From contig JAHZDE010000008.1 in the NCBI GenBank assembly GCA_019422525.1, forward strand, positions 62,001 through 126,000: a stretch of DNA of 64,000 nucleotides, given 5' to 3'. Shown here in pieces: positions 7,888-16,448 of the stretch. The notes under the pieces are model-generated. The model saw only the letters and a list, made by a program, of their open reading frames with translations. It did not search any database and was not told where the DNA came from. Position 1 is the first letter of the stretch, and each line of letters begins with the position of its first letter. The position numbers and the translations under genes were made by a program. The DNA comes from Clostridiales bacterium. GTDB taxonomy: Bacteria; Bacillota; Clostridia; Oscillospirales; Acutalibacteraceae.

Positions 7888-10203
7888 TTAGCAATCGCAG
7901 TGGTACTGGGGAACATTGGGATATTTCTTCCGCAGTTCATCCAGTTTTTCACGGCTTACGGGCTCGCCTGCACGGCGGCCACAGCGGGGGCAAACTTCCC
8001 CGATAATGCCGTTATATCCGCACACCGGGTCACGGTCTACCGGATGGTTGACGGAGCCATAGCCAATGCCGGCTTCCTTCATGCAGCGGATAACGCTCTC
8101 AAAAGCTTCCAGGTTCTTGCAGGCGTCGCCGTCCATCTCCACATAGCTGATGTGTCCGGCGTTGGTCAATGCGTGATAGGGGGCTTCCAGCTGGATTTTC
8201 CGATAAGCGCTGATGGGATAGTATACCGGGATGTGGAAAGAGTTGGTATAATATTCCCGGTCGGTGATACCCGGAATCTTGCCGTATTTCTTGGCGTCAA
8301 TCTTGACAAAGCGGCCGCTCAAGCCCTCAGCAGGGGTAGCCAGCAGGGTCCAGTTCAAATGGGTCTTCTGGGATTCGTCGTCCATGCGCTTTCTCATATG
8401 GCCGATAATTTCCAGACCCAGCTTCTGGCTTTCCTCGCTCTCGCCGTGATGCTTGCCGGTAAGGGCTTTCAGCGTTTCGGCCAGACCAATGAAACCGATG
8501 CTCAGGGTGCCGTGTTTCAGTACTTCGGCCACCGTGTCGTCTCTTCCCAGCTTTTCGGAATCAATCCACACGCCCTGTCCCATGAGGAAGGGGTAGTTGT
8601 AAACCTTTTTGCTGCACTGGATTTTAAACCGGTGAAGCAGCTGCTCAATGACCAAATCAATGCGGTCGTCCAGCATTTCATAGAACTTTTGAATATCCCC
8701 GTGAGCCTCAATGCCCAGACGAGGCAGGTTGATAGAAGTAAAGCTCAGGTTGCCGCGGCCACAGGTGACTTCCCGGCTGGGGTCATAGGTGTTGCCCATG
8801 ACGCGGGTACGGCAGCCCATATAGGCTACTTCGCTGTCATAGTCGCCGGGCTTGTAGTACTGCAGGTTAAAGGGGGCATCCAAAAAGCTGAAGTTGGGGA
8901 AGAGACGTTTGGCGGAAACCCGGATGGCCAGCTTGAACAAATCATAGTTGGGGTCGCCGGGATTGTAGTTGACGCCTTCCTTCACCTTGAAAATCTGCAC
9001 CGGGAAGATGGGGGTTTCCCCGTCGCCCAGACCGGCTTCGGTGGCCAGCAGCAGATTGCGGATTGCCATTCGAGCTTCGGGGCTGGTGTCGGTACCGTAA
9101 TTCAAAGAGCTGAAAGGTACCTGTGCGCCTGCACGGGAATTCATGGTGTTCAGGTTGTGTACCAGAGCTTCCATGGCCTGATAGGTGGCGTTGTCGGTTT
9201 CGTCCCAGGCAGTCTGGCAGGCATAGCGGTGGGCGTTTGCGGCGGTTTCCCGGGAAATTTCCTGATAGCCGCCCTGCTGCTGATGTGCCGGCAGATAATC
9301 GGCCAGGCGTTTCCCATATTCTTCGCCGTTACGCAGGGTAATATCCGTTCCCAAATCATTTTTGACTGCCTGTACCAGTGCGGCGGCGTCAGAAGCGGAA
9401 AGGGACTCATGCAGCTGCAAATACTGGGCCAGGGCCTTAAAATACAGCTTACGGTAGGTTTTTGCCACGCCCGGCGCCATGCAGTAATCAAAGTTAGGAA
9501 TACTTTGGCCGCCGTGCATTTCATTCTGGTTTGCCTGAATAGCAATACAGGCCAGTGCAGAGTAGCTGCGGATGTCGTTGGGCTCCCGCAGATAACCATG
9601 GCCGGTAGAGAAGCCGCCATGGAACAGTTTGAGCAGGTTAATCTGGCAGCAGGTTTCGGTCAAGGCATAAAAATCCTTGTCATGGATATGGATATCGCCG
9701 TTCAGATGAGCCTGTGCAATCTCCTTGGGGATGACGTATTCATCATAAAAAGCCTTGGCGCCCTCGGAACCATATTTGAGCATGGTGCCCATAGCGGTGT
9801 CGGCGTCGATGTTGGCGTTTTCGCGCTTCAAATCCACATCGGCGCTGGGGCGGAAGGTCAGGTGTTCATAAATCTTCATCAGGTTGGCGTCCATCTCGCG
9901 CATTTTCTGATGCTCGGCGCGGTAGAGGATATAAGCCTTGGCGGTTTTGGGAAGGTCGAACTCAATGAGTTTTTCCTCCACCGTATCCTGTACCTGTTCC
10001 ACCGTAGGGGTAACGCCCGCTTCGTCATAGACGGCAACCACCAGCAGGGTGATTTCGTCCAGCTGTTTATCGGAGATTTTCTCCCCGGAGATATGGACGT
10101 TGGCCTTTAAAATCGCGTTGCGAATCTTATTGGAATCAAAAGGAACCTCGGTGCCGTTCCGCTTGATAATGGACTTTACGTGACGGTTTTTTTGCTGAAC
10201 CAA
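7888..10203 (-). CDS. nrdD: Anaerobic (class III) ribonucleoside-triphosphate reductase, main chain
   Basis: 771 residues. It makes dNTPs from NTPs without oxygen. Residues ~8-100 form the ATP-cone allosteric domain (SIIKRNGTEVPFDSNKI). The barrel has the usual NNLNTMNSRAGAQVPFSS-like stretch (here HNLNTMNSRAGAQ), the YMGCRTRV active-site region, and the C-terminal zinc region (VCGYNG...EVCPRCGRRAG). Unlike standard NrdD, the chain stops after a second cysteine pair (YHCDC) without the glycyl-radical motif, which is encoded by the next small gene. The activase gene nrdG is not in the window. Transcription comes from a strong promoter at 10328-10356. Confidence 0.95.
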   Translation of the reverse strand: MVQQKNRHVKSIIKRNGTEVPFDSNKIRNAILKANVHISGEKISDKQLDEITLLVVAVYDEAGVTPTVEQVQDTVEEKLIEFDLPKTAKAYILYRAEHQKMREMDANLMKIYEHLTFRPSADVDLKRENANIDADTAMGTMLKYGSEGAKAFYDEYVIPKEIAQAHLNGDIHIHDKDFYALTETCCQINLLKLFHGGFSTGHGYLREPNDIRSYSALACIAIQANQNEMHGGQSIPNFDYCMAPGVAKTYRKLYFKALAQYLQLHESLSASDAAALVQAVKNDLGTDITLRNGEEYGKRLADYLPAHQQQGGYQEISRETAANAHRYACQTAWDETDNATYQAMEALVHNLNTMNSRAGAQVPFSSLNYGTDTSPEARMAIRNLLLATEAGLGDGETPIFPVQIFKVKEGVNYNPGDPNYDLFKLAIRVSAKRLFPNFSFLDAPFNLQYYKPGDYDSEVAYMGCRTRVMGNTYDPSREVTCGRGNLSFTSINLPRLGIEAHGDIQKFYEMLDDRIDLVIEQLLHRFKIQCSKKVYNYPFLMGQGVWIDSEKLGRDDTVAEVLKHGTLSIGFIGLAETLKALTGKHHGESEESQKLGLEIIGHMRKRMDDESQKTHLNWTLLATPAEGLSGRFVKIDAKKYGKIPGITDREYYTNSFHIPVYYPISAYRKIQLEAPYHALTNAGHISYVEMDGDACKNLEAFESVIRCMKEAGIGYGSVNHPVDRDPVCGYNGIIGEVCPRCGRRAGEPVSREKLDELRKKYPNVPQYHCDC

Positions 10204-10327
10204 TTCCGGCAGCCTCCTTGCAATATACTCCAGATTCAGAAAAAGCGCCGGAAAAAACGGCTGGCTTTTTTTGAAAAAACCCCGAGCCCACAGACGAGGA
10301 AAACGGCTGGACTCGAGAACGACTCTA

Positions 10328-10356
10328 ATTATAATACAATATATTGTGTATGTAAA
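10328..10356 (-). promoter_or_regulatory. nrdD promoter with NrdR-like box in the spacer
   Basis: On the minus strand TTTACA and TATAAT are separated by exactly 17 bases. The spacer contains the perfect palindrome ACAATATATTGT (10336-10347), close to the NrdR consensus ACACWATATATWGTGT. NrdR is the conserved repressor of ribonucleotide reductase genes and usually uses paired boxes; I find only one clear box here. Confidence 0.75.
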
Positions 10357-10711
10357 GGGCTATTTTAACTAATTGTAGAGATTGCCGAATTTTCAAGGCG
10401 GCGGGAAGAAATCTCTGGCACGAGATTTTTGAATGTGGAGAAGTCGTTGAAAAATTCGATCGAAAGGTGGAAAAGGGGAAAACTTACGCAGCCATTTCCA
10501 GACACTGAGAAACAGTTTACCTCTTCTTGAGGAGAGATGCAATGGTTTAAAAGAATTATAAAAAATTTTTCAGGAACGCGCTCCCTTGTTTTGGAAAGGA
10601 CCATCTTGGGGGAAGCGACCCTTTCTTTCCCTTTATTTTTAGAAAAAGAGAACTACTTCCTTTTTATGAAAAAAAAGGGTATAATAGCAGGGACAGAAAG
10701 GACGTGGAAGC
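10357..10711. other. Intergenic region between nrdD and birA
   Basis: About 355 bases with no convincing gene. A weak hairpin (AAATCTC...GAGATTTTT, ~10407-10431) is visible. The only clear signal is TATAAT at 10680-10685, the probable birA -10 box, with no good -35. No riboswitch or T-box was recognised. Confidence 0.5.
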
Positions 10712-11701
10712 ATGGGTACGAAAGATAAAGTTCTACAGGCACTGAGAATGGCAGACGGTTTCCTTTCGGGAGAGGCCATCAGCGGAGAATTGGGCATTTC
10801 CCGGTCGGCGGTTTGGAAAGCCATCAACGGGCTGCGGGAGATGGGATATGAAATCGACTCTGTGACCAACCGCGGATACCGGCTGACGGGCACCCCGGAC
10901 ATTTTGACAGAAGAGTCCATCCGCAGCTTTCTAACAGGCAGCCTGATAAGCGAAGTCCACGCCCTGAAAACCGTGGATTCTACCAACAACGAAGCGAAAC
11001 GCTGGGCGCAGCAAGGCGCACCCCATGGAAGCCTGTTTGTGGCCGACGAGCAGACCGGGGGAAAGGGCCGGCTGGGAAGAGTTTGGAAATCACCGGCCGG
11101 AACCGGGCTATGGTTTTCTGTGCTGCTGCGGCCCAAGGCAGCTCCGGAGCAGGTGACGGGGCTGACGCTGACGGCGGGGCTGTCGGTTGCCAAGGCCATT
11201 CAAAAGCTGACCGGCTGCAAGGCGCAGATTAAGTGGCCCAACGATGTGGTAATCGGGAGCCAGAAGGTGTGCGGCATATTGACCGAAATGGCGGCGGAGA
11301 TGGAAAGCGTGGAATATGTGATTCCGGGGATTGGGGTCAATGTAAATACGGAGAGTTTCCCGGAAGAGATCGCCTTTAAAGCCACTTCGCTGTATTTGAG
11401 CACCGGAAAAAAATGGTCCCGTGCTGAGCTATTGGGCGCCATCCTGCAAGAAATGGAGTGTCTGCTGGACCGGCAGGAACAGGGCGGGGTACAGGCAATC
11501 CTGGAAGAATACCGGGAGAATTGTGTGACCATAGGCCGGAAGGTGAGCACCCAGCGGGGAAACATCCGGCTTTCGGGCATTGCGGAAGATGTGACAGAAG
11601 GCGGGGAACTGGTGGTACGCCAGTCAAACGGCAGCCAGCTGGTAATCAATTCCGGCGAAGTCTCCGTACAGGGCATTTATGAAAACGAAAGCAAAAACTA
11701 A
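10712..11701 (+). CDS. birA: Bifunctional biotin--protein ligase / biotin operon repressor BirA
   Basis: 329 residues. The N-terminal winged helix (SGEAISGELGISRSAVWKAI, about 18-37) makes it the DNA-binding, bifunctional type. The ligase core has TVDSTNNEA, the biotin-adenylate loop GGKGRLGRVWKSP and KWPNDVV, and a C-terminal SH3-like domain. It attaches biotin to carboxylases and should repress biotin genes, none of which are in the window. Confidence 0.95.
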   Translation: MGTKDKVLQALRMADGFLSGEAISGELGISRSAVWKAINGLREMGYEIDSVTNRGYRLTGTPDILTEESIRSFLTGSLISEVHALKTVDSTNNEAKRWAQQGAPHGSLFVADEQTGGKGRLGRVWKSPAGTGLWFSVLLRPKAAPEQVTGLTLTAGLSVAKAIQKLTGCKAQIKWPNDVVIGSQKVCGILTEMAAEMESVEYVIPGIGVNVNTESFPEEIAFKATSLYLSTGKKWSRAELLGAILQEMECLLDRQEQGGVQAILEEYRENCVTIGRKVSTQRGNIRLSGIAEDVTEGGELVVRQSNGSQLVINSGEVSVQGIYENESKN

Positions 11702-11702
11702 G

Positions 11703-11742
11703 AAAAGCCGCTTCCACACAACTGGTGAAAGCGGCTTTTTTC
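11703..11742. terminator. Bidirectional terminator between birA and the rubredoxin gene
   Basis: AAAGCCGCTT pairs with AAGCGGCTTT around an inner CAC/GTG. T-runs follow on both strands, so it can serve birA on the plus strand and the convergent flavoprotein on the minus strand. Confidence 0.85.
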
Positions 11743-11752
11743 TGTGTTGATG

Positions 11753-12409
11753 TCAGCTGATTCTCTCAAAGTTTTCGGCGCTTGCCTTGCACAGGGGGCA
11801 GACAAATCCTTCCGGCAAGGGGCCTTCGTGGATATACCCGCACACCTTGCAGCGCCACCGCTCTCCGGCAGCAGAGTCGGTCTTTTCAGCCGGAATATTT
11901 TCGGCTTCCCCCTTGTAGGAAGGGGCCGTTTTGGGGGTGCCGCCTTTCAGGACAGCGTGATAATAGGCATAGGTAAGGGGTTCTTCCGGCAGCAGCTTTT
12001 CCGCCTCGGTGACATTTCCGATAAACAGCAGATGGGTTCCCAAATCCACTACCTGTTCCACTTTGGCGCTGAATCTTGCCGCGGCATGGTCCAGCACATA
12101 GGGGACACCGGAATCATCCCGTTTCACGGTAAAGGAAGCAAACTTGTTCTCTTCGGCGCTGGAACGGAAGCCAAAAGTACCAATCAGCTCCATTCCGGCG
12201 GTTTTGGTCAGGGCCACGGCGGCAAACACGCCCGACTGCTGGATGACTTTGGCCGTCGTATTCTGTTTGTTTACTGCCACCGCCAGTTTCGGAGGCTGTG
12301 CCGTTACCTGTGTCACCGTGTTGACAACACAACCGGCGTCCTGTTCTCCCGTGCTGGAAGAGAGGAGATAGAGCCCATAAGTCAGTTTGTAAAAAGCGGT
12401 CAAGTCCAT
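11753..12409 (-). CDS. Flavin reductase-like domain fused to rubredoxin
   Basis: 218 residues. The first ~150 are a flavin reductase domain (GLYLLSSSTGEQDAGCVVN, TAQPPKLAVAVN, NKFASFTVKRDDSGVPYV). The last ~35 are a rubredoxin with CKVCG at 187-191 and CPLCK at 204-208, binding one iron. This is the high-molecular-weight rubredoxin (Hrb) layout of Moorella, where it passes NAD(P)H electrons to the flavodiiron NO/O2 reductase FprA. No FprA gene is in the window. ATG 12409 follows AAGGAG; an in-frame TTG upstream would put that site inside the gene. Confidence 0.85.
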   Translation of the reverse strand: MDLTAFYKLTYGLYLLSSSTGEQDAGCVVNTVTQVTAQPPKLAVAVNKQNTTAKVIQQSGVFAAVALTKTAGMELIGTFGFRSSAEENKFASFTVKRDDSGVPYVLDHAAARFSAKVEQVVDLGTHLLFIGNVTEAEKLLPEEPLTYAYYHAVLKGGTPKTAPSYKGEAENIPAEKTDSAAGERWRCKVCGYIHEGPLPEGFVCPLCKASAENFERIS

Positions 12410-12576
12410 GATTTTCGCTCCTTTCAAGGTTTCCTGTTGGTTTTTATCGTGTTTCCTTTTTAAAGTGTAGGCATCGGCTTTGTGGAATCCATAAGTTTTT
12501 GGACAACTACCTTCGCGACAGATAGTTTCCCATTATAGAAAAGCTCACCCGCGAATTGGCCGCGAAGCCTCCCCGC

Positions 12577-13338
12577 CTAAAAATGGCTTCCGCCGCCGCC
12601 GTGGCTGGTACCGCTGCTGGAAGTGTGGGTGCTTCCGCCGCCACCACCGCCACCGTTTCCGCTGGAAAGGGTACGGGAGGTAACATGCTTGTGCAGGAAA
12701 ACATCCTCCCGCCCAACAAGCTGGGTGTCGCTGTTTTTCATAAGCTCATATTGGTCGGCTTTGTAGCCGCGGGTGTATCGATGCCACACGATCCCCACCG
12801 CAATCGCGCCGCACGCTGCGCCAATAAAGAGGCATACCAGAACCATTCCCAAAATGTTGGGGTTTACTTCGCTTTCCACTTCGTTCAGAAACACCTGGGC
12901 GCCTTCTGCATATTCCCCATCTCCTAAACAGGAAGCCACCCGATCGGTGATTCCCTGAATTTCGTCATCGCTGAAAATCTGAATGGCGCGCCCTGTGGTG
13001 GACATATATGCCATCCGGTTGTCCATGTCAATCAGCAGCAGCACGCCGGAGTGGTCTTCTCCCACGCCAAAGCCGTTATAATCATAAAAATCATCGGCAT
13101 AGTCCCGGGAGCTTTTGCCCTGGGCGTCGTCAATGGTTACAATCACAATGTCAAGGTTCGTGCTTTCCCGGTGCTCGGTCACACTTGTTTCCAGCTGCCG
13201 TTTTTCTGTTGGGGTGAACAGCCCCGCCATATCATACACCCGCTGGGAAGATGCGCTTTCGGCAAACACCCCCGCAAAGGACAAAAGTACACACAAAACC
13301 ATGGCAGCGCACAGGCTGACGGCTATTTTCTTTTTCAC
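12577..13338 (-). CDS. TPM-domain secreted/membrane protein (YdjH-like)
   Basis: 253 residues. A signal peptide (to about residue 27) is followed by a TPM domain (VYDMAGLFTPTEKRQLE, LDIVIVTIDDAQGKSSRDYA), then a transmembrane helix (~160-185) and a low-complexity Gly/Ser/His tail. The GTG start overlaps the stop of the upstream gene (GTGA) with GGAGGGA before it, so translation is coupled. Bacillus YdjH has the same domain and works with YdjG at the membrane. The role here is inferred from that operon. Confidence 0.8.
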   Translation of the reverse strand: MKKKIAVSLCAAMVLCVLLSFAGVFAESASSQRVYDMAGLFTPTEKRQLETSVTEHRESTNLDIVIVTIDDAQGKSSRDYADDFYDYNGFGVGEDHSGVLLLIDMDNRMAYMSTTGRAIQIFSDDEIQGITDRVASCLGDGEYAEGAQVFLNEVESEVNPNILGMVLVCLFIGAACGAIAVGIVWHRYTRGYKADQYELMKNSDTQLVGREDVFLHKHVTSRTLSSGNGGGGGGGSTHTSSSGTSHGGGGSHF

Positions 13339-14405
13339 AGGAAAATCCCTCCAATCACCCCGGCGATAATTGCCACCGCCGCCGTTACCCCGGCAAACAA
13401 AATCCCAAGCCTTGCCTTGCTCACGGGCAGCCGCCCGCACACCTTGCCGGTTTGGCCGTTTACCGCATAGTAATAGGTTTCCCCGTTATATTGATAGGTC
13501 ATAACCCAGGCAGGCAGCAGCATGTATTCCCATTTTTCCTTTTCGATATGTACGCTTTGCTCCTCCACCTGCACGTGGTCATAGCCCCGGATGGTCGATT
13601 GCAGACAGGTCCGGGTGTATTCTTTAATTTTTTCCTCGGCTCGGGGCCGGACGTCCTTTTTCTCGGTCATGCGGCGTTCGGCTTGGAAACCGGAAAGATA
13701 GGCCATGGAAAAGTCCACCGCCTTGGTATAGTCGAAGGGGTAGACCCCTTGGGTCAAATCAATGTCCTTCCGGTTCATGGCCGTAAAGGTGATGTTGTCC
13801 AAATCCACGTCGCCTTCCCGCATTACCCGGTAAAAGCTGGTTTCGGTATATTCCGTGTTGCCGGTGCGCCAGGTACGAATTTTCTCTGCCCGGCCCCGAA
13901 TATATCCATGGGTCACGCAGTCCAGTTTCCAATAGGGGTAGTACACCCCGTTCATTTTTTCAAGGCGTGCCTGTTGGGAAAATCCGGGCTTTAAAAACCA
14001 TTTTCTCTTTTTCCAGCCGTCAAAGGCCTGGGCAGCCCTTTCCTTGTCCAGCACGAAGGGAATGACCTTGTCGGGCTTGAGGGAGTTGGAAAGCCGGGGC
14101 GAGAGTACCACCGGATTGTGGCAATAATAGCAGAAGGTGGCGGCAGTGGAAGCTTCCGCAATCACCTGTGCGCCGCAGCTGGGACAGGTGTATTCCACCA
14201 CATTGTCATAAAATTCATCGGACTGCTGCGGCTCCGGCTGCTGCTCCGTTTTGGGAGCAGGGTCTTCGGTTTCTTCCTGCGGCTCCTGCCCCAGTTCTTC
14301 CCGGATAAAATAGCTGCCGCAATATTCACAGTGGAATTGTTGCGTATCCGGGTCAAACAGAAGCTCGCCGCCGCAGTTTTTGCATTTTAATGATACGACA
14401 GACAT
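13335..14405 (-). CDS. Zinc-ribbon protein with C-terminal membrane anchor (YdjG-like)
   Basis: 356 residues. The N-terminal ribbon is CKNCGG...CEYCG (8-31), an acidic Glu/Pro/Gln linker follows, then a second ribbon CPSCGAQ...CYYCHNP (75-98). The middle has no named motif, and the last ~25 residues are a hydrophobic helix. It sits between the SPFH and TPM genes, as in B. subtilis ydjGHI, where YdjG helps bring PspA to the membrane. No pspA gene is present nearby. Confidence 0.8.
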   Translation of the reverse strand: MSVVSLKCKNCGGELLFDPDTQQFHCEYCGSYFIREELGQEPQEETEDPAPKTEQQPEPQQSDEFYDNVVEYTCPSCGAQVIAEASTAATFCYYCHNPVVLSPRLSNSLKPDKVIPFVLDKERAAQAFDGWKKRKWFLKPGFSQQARLEKMNGVYYPYWKLDCVTHGYIRGRAEKIRTWRTGNTEYTETSFYRVMREGDVDLDNITFTAMNRKDIDLTQGVYPFDYTKAVDFSMAYLSGFQAERRMTEKKDVRPRAEEKIKEYTRTCLQSTIRGYDHVQVEEQSVHIEKEKWEYMLLPAWVMTYQYNGETYYYAVNGQTGKVCGRLPVSKARLGILFAGVTAAVAIIAGVIGGIFL

Positions 14406-14441
14406 AATTTCGTTCCCCTTTTATGGCAGACAGACTGCTCC

Positions 14442-15758
14442 TTATTTGAAATCTTCCTCATTCACCGGGTCGCCACATTCGGGGCAGAACTTCATACCGG
14501 CGGTGTTGTCGGTTTCAAAGCCGCACTTGTTGCAGTGGAATTTTCCCGAAGCCGGGCGGGGTTTGCCGCAGTTCATACAGAACTTGCCGGTATTTTTGGT
14601 GCCACACTCAGAGCACACCCACTCACCGGGGGCTTCGGGCTTTTTATTTCCGCACTGGGGGCAGAATTTGGCGGCGTCGGGATTTTTTGCCCCACAGGAA
14701 CACACCCATCCGGTGGCTTCCTGCTGGGATGCTTGCTGCTGGGCGGCCTGCTGTTGGGCCTGGATTTGCTGCTGGTTTGCCTGGGAAAAAGCCCCGGCCA
14801 TACCGGAACCGGCGTTCATGCCCATGCCGATGCCCATAAATCCGGCAGCCGCGCCGTTTGCGTTGGAACCGGCAGCCTCAAAGCCCCGGGCCATGGCGCC
14901 CTGGACATAGCCTTCCCGGACGGCGGCATCGCCGAGCATAGCGCCCTGGTTGCGCATGTTGATGAGCTTTTTGGACTCCTCGTCATAGGAGATGCTGGCA
15001 AGGCCCACCGACTGGACTTCCATACCGCGGCTTTTCTTCCAGTCCTCGTCGAGGATGTCGGCCATATAGCGGCTGAGCTCCCGGCTTTTGGAGGCCACAA
15101 AGGAAATACGGATGCCGTCGGCGGACATCTGGTTGATGGCGGACTGGAGGGCGTCGAGGAATTCGGCCATATACTGCTCGTTAATGTCCTTAATATCCAC
15201 GATTTCCTTGTTGCGCGGCACTGCTTCATAATAGAAACGCAGGGGGTCGGTAATGCGGATGGAATAGGTGCCGTGAGCCCGCAGGAACAGCTCGGCGTTA
15301 TACATGTTATCAAAATAGTTGACGGGGTTGCGGGTGCCGAACTTAATGCCCTTGATTTCCTGCAAATTGATGTAGTACACTTTTTGGGCGGTAGGGGTGG
15401 CGCCGCCGAACTTGACGCGCTCGAAGAAATCCCGGACGGAATCGCCCAGAGAGCCGTTGAACAGGGACGGGGCCGAAGAATTATTTACCTGATAATAGCC
15501 TTCCTCGGCGGTATAGTCCACGATTTTGCCCCCGTCTATGAGCATCATAAACTGGTTGGGGTAGACATGGATAACGGAGCCGTCGGAAATCACATTCTGG
15601 CTTCCTTTGCGGTTGCCGTTGCGCTTGTCATCCCGGCGGACGGACACGCCGCAGGTCATCACGGTATTGTCGCCCATATCAAAGGGCTCTATGGTTTCCA
15701 GCCACTGGTCAGCGAGGGTGCCGCCCAGGGCGTTAAAAGCGGTCTTGATAATTCCCAT
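14442..15758 (-). CDS. SPFH-domain protein with C-terminal zinc ribbons (YdjI-like)
   Basis: 438 residues. The first ~330 belong to the virion-core/YdjI branch of the SPFH superfamily (IKTAFNALGGTLADQWLE, VYYINLQEIKGIKFG, RAHGTYSIRITDPL). A Gly/Met/Gln-rich linker leads to three or more zinc ribbons (CSCGAKNPDAAKFCPQCG, CSECGTKNTGKFCMNCG, CNKCGFE...CPECG). Such proteins scaffold membrane microdomains in stress. ATG 15758 follows GGAGG. It is the first of three minus-strand genes. Confidence 0.85.
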   Translation of the reverse strand: MGIIKTAFNALGGTLADQWLETIEPFDMGDNTVMTCGVSVRRDDKRNGNRKGSQNVISDGSVIHVYPNQFMMLIDGGKIVDYTAEEGYYQVNNSSAPSLFNGSLGDSVRDFFERVKFGGATPTAQKVYYINLQEIKGIKFGTRNPVNYFDNMYNAELFLRAHGTYSIRITDPLRFYYEAVPRNKEIVDIKDINEQYMAEFLDALQSAINQMSADGIRISFVASKSRELSRYMADILDEDWKKSRGMEVQSVGLASISYDEESKKLINMRNQGAMLGDAAVREGYVQGAMARGFEAAGSNANGAAAGFMGIGMGMNAGSGMAGAFSQANQQQIQAQQQAAQQQASQQEATGWVCSCGAKNPDAAKFCPQCGNKKPEAPGEWVCSECGTKNTGKFCMNCGKPRPASGKFHCNKCGFETDNTAGMKFCPECGDPVNEEDFK

Positions 15759-15798
15759 TGTGGTAAAATCCTCCTTGTTTGTGGAAGTAGTTTTATCT

Positions 15799-15828
15799 AT
15801 CATACCATATTTATTGGCGGGGGTACAA
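15799..15828 (-). promoter_or_regulatory. Probable promoter of the SPFH operon
   Basis: On the minus strand TTGTAC and TATGAT are 18 bases apart, about 40 bases upstream of the start codon. Confidence 0.5.
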
Positions 15829-15931
15829 CTATTTTTCGCTTCAAAACCAGCCATCATACCAAAAAACCACCCCAAAAGCTGGCGGGAATCCGTCAAAGGG
15901 GAAGATTTTCCGGGTAAATTGAAAAAAACAC

Positions 15932-15960
15932 TTGCTTTTTCTTTCCAAATCTGATAGAAT
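15932..15960 (+). promoter_or_regulatory. rpmB promoter
   Basis: TTGCTT and TAGAAT are separated by 17 bases, giving a leader of about 40 bases before the AAGGAGG site of rpmB. Confidence 0.65.
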
Positions 15961-16005
15961 ACCAATGTTGCATTTTAGATCGTTCCACATGAAGGAGGTG
16001 CAGAC

Positions 16006-16194
16006 ATGGCAAAGTGTGATATTTGCGGCAAGGACGTCGCTTTCGGCATTAAGGTTTCCCACTCCCATCGTCGTTCTAACAGAACTTGGAAACCCAATAT
16101 CCGCCGCGTAAAAGCAGTTGTGAATGGTACTCCCAAGCGTATTTACGCCTGCACCCGCTGCTTGCGTTCCGGGAAAGTCACCCGCGCAATCTGA
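16006..16194 (+). CDS. rpmB: 50S ribosomal protein L28
   Basis: 62 residues. Typical L28 sequence: MAKCDICGKDVAFGIKVSHS, RTWKPNIRRVKAV, CTRCLRSGKVTR. The two CxxC pairs (CDIC, CTRC) make this the zinc-binding form of L28. GAAGGAGGTG lies 7 bases before ATG 16006. It is monocistronic, with its own promoter and two terminators. Confidence 0.97.
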   Translation: MAKCDICGKDVAFGIKVSHSHRRSNRTWKPNIRRVKAVVNGTPKRIYACTRCLRSGKVTRAI

Positions 16195-16207
16195 GTTGGA
16201 GTCACAT

Positions 16208-16232
16208 AAGGGGCCTTCGGGTCCCTTTTTTC
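16208..16232 (+). terminator. rpmB terminator 1
   Basis: AGGGG CC-TTC-GG GTCCCT hairpin followed by TTTTTT, 14 bases after the stop codon. Confidence 0.85.
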
Positions 16233-16248
16233 CTGCCATTTTCATGGT

Positions 16249-16288
16249 GAAAGCGTCCCTGACTGCTGGTCGGGGGCGCTTTTTTGTT
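16249..16288 (+). terminator. rpmB terminator 2
   Basis: AAGCG.CCC.GA pairs with TC.GGG.CGCTT followed by a T-run. Two terminators in tandem isolate rpmB from the phage-like gene that follows. Confidence 0.8.
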
Positions 16289-16448
16289 TTAAACAGGTGA
16301 ATGAAATATTTGTATATATGAAAGAAAAGCTTCTTTTATGCCAATGTTAGGGAGCGCCCAAAAGAGGGATTTGTTATAGTAAAGGCAGAAAAAATCCAAA
16401 CATTCCAGGTGTACAGGACGCCTGGCTTTGGCTGAAGGAGGCATTGAT

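Noticed and set aside
7900..10110. Very long plus-strand open frame opposite nrdD
   Set aside because: Antisense of a clear NrdD gene; its translation has no domain and no ribosome site.
10365..10604. 79-codon minus-strand frame upstream of birA
   Set aside because: No ribosome site, no known motif, low-quality composition.
15841..16245. 134-codon minus-strand frame opposite rpmB
   Set aside because: Antisense shadow of L28.
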